NCBI GenBank assembly: GCA_934162655.1
Contig: CAKPJL010000039.1
Span: 1 to 5,048 of the forward strand
Reading direction: 5' to 3'
DNA length: 5,048 nt
Source of the DNA: an uncultured Clostridia bacterium
Lineage (GTDB): Bacteria > Bacillota > Clostridia > TANB77 > CAG-465
Shown: one piece after another, positions 4,943 to 5,048 of the stretch
How the letters are laid out: every line of letters starts with the position of its first letter
How positions within the stretch are numbered: position 1 is the stretch's first letter
Notes under the pieces: generated by a model
What the model saw: the letters and a program-made list of their open reading frames with translations, nothing else
Database searches by the model: none
Told to the model about the DNA's origin: nothing
Position numbers and translations under genes: made by a program

Positions 4943-5048
4943 TTAGACATCGTCATATTTTAAAAAGTTTTTATCCAACTCTTCTTCCACTCAAGGTAAA
5001 TCTTCTCTTTTTTTCTCAATTCTTGACTCCGCACCAGCTATACAAACA
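4943..5048 (-). pseudogene. 3' end of an unidentified gene with an internal TGA
   Basis: A minus-strand frame enters from the right edge as VCIAGAESRIEKKREDLP, meets TGA at 4991-4993, and continues VEEELDKNFLKYDDV to TAA at 4943-4945. Both sides of the TGA are charged, helical and coding-like. The context DLP-x-VEEEL suggests the missing residue was tryptophan (TGG to TGA). Only the last 34 codons are visible, so the product cannot be named. It lies 38 bases before the DUF7662-like pseudogene and both may have been in one transcript. Confidence 0.55.

Noticed and set aside
1..5048. CRISPR array, insertion sequence, tRNA or rRNA gene
   Set aside because: No regularly spaced direct repeats, transposase motifs, terminal inverted repeats or RNA-gene structures were seen on either strand.

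Overview
The window is very A+T-rich (about a quarter G+C by eye) and every credible gene lies on the minus strand. Strong AGGAG or AGGTGG ribosome binding sites, short intergenic gaps, sigma-A-type promoters with extended -10 boxes, TAA stops on all intact genes and low-G+C codon choice point to a low-G+C Firmicute, most likely Clostridium or a relative. The species cannot be named from this sequence. Nothing looks like core housekeeping; the content is typical of an accessory island of small cytoplasmic proteins.

Reading in the direction of transcription (from the right edge leftwards): (1) 5048-4703 holds two decayed genes, the 3' end of an unidentified gene with a TGA where Trp would be expected, and a small DUF7662-like gene broken by two single-base frameshifts. 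(2) 4567-3863 is a self-contained unit: an extended -10 promoter, an unrecognised 193-residue protein and an A/T-rich hairpin terminator. (3) 3666-3131 is a promoter followed by a 134-residue nucleotidyltransferase-like protein standing alone. (4) 2902-203 is one transcription unit starting at a good promoter (TTGAGA-17-TATAAT): an ADP-ribosylglycohydrolase, a protein with a split zinc ribbon, a WapI-immunity-like protein, and then three small decayed zinc-ribbon genes (a CPCC-family protein, a GSG-type double zinc ribbon, and a truncated protein starting MAKMTCDCG). Gaps between these six are only about 11-23 bases and nearly all carry their own Shine-Dalgarno sequence. (5) A promoter at 207-240 then leads to a broken or frame-shifted reading frame running off the left edge.

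The best overall reading, which is inference, is an orphan immunity or 'polyimmunity' type locus, or a remnant defence island. ADP-ribosylglycohydrolases can reverse toxin-catalysed ADP-ribosylation, and the small zinc-ribbon, CPCC and WapI-like proteins are families often found in heterogeneous arrays near polymorphic toxins. No toxin gene, mobile element, CRISPR array, tRNA or rRNA is visible. At least four small genes are disrupted, and most of their frameshifts are explained by loss of one base in an A or T run, so genuine decay must be separated from homopolymer sequencing error.
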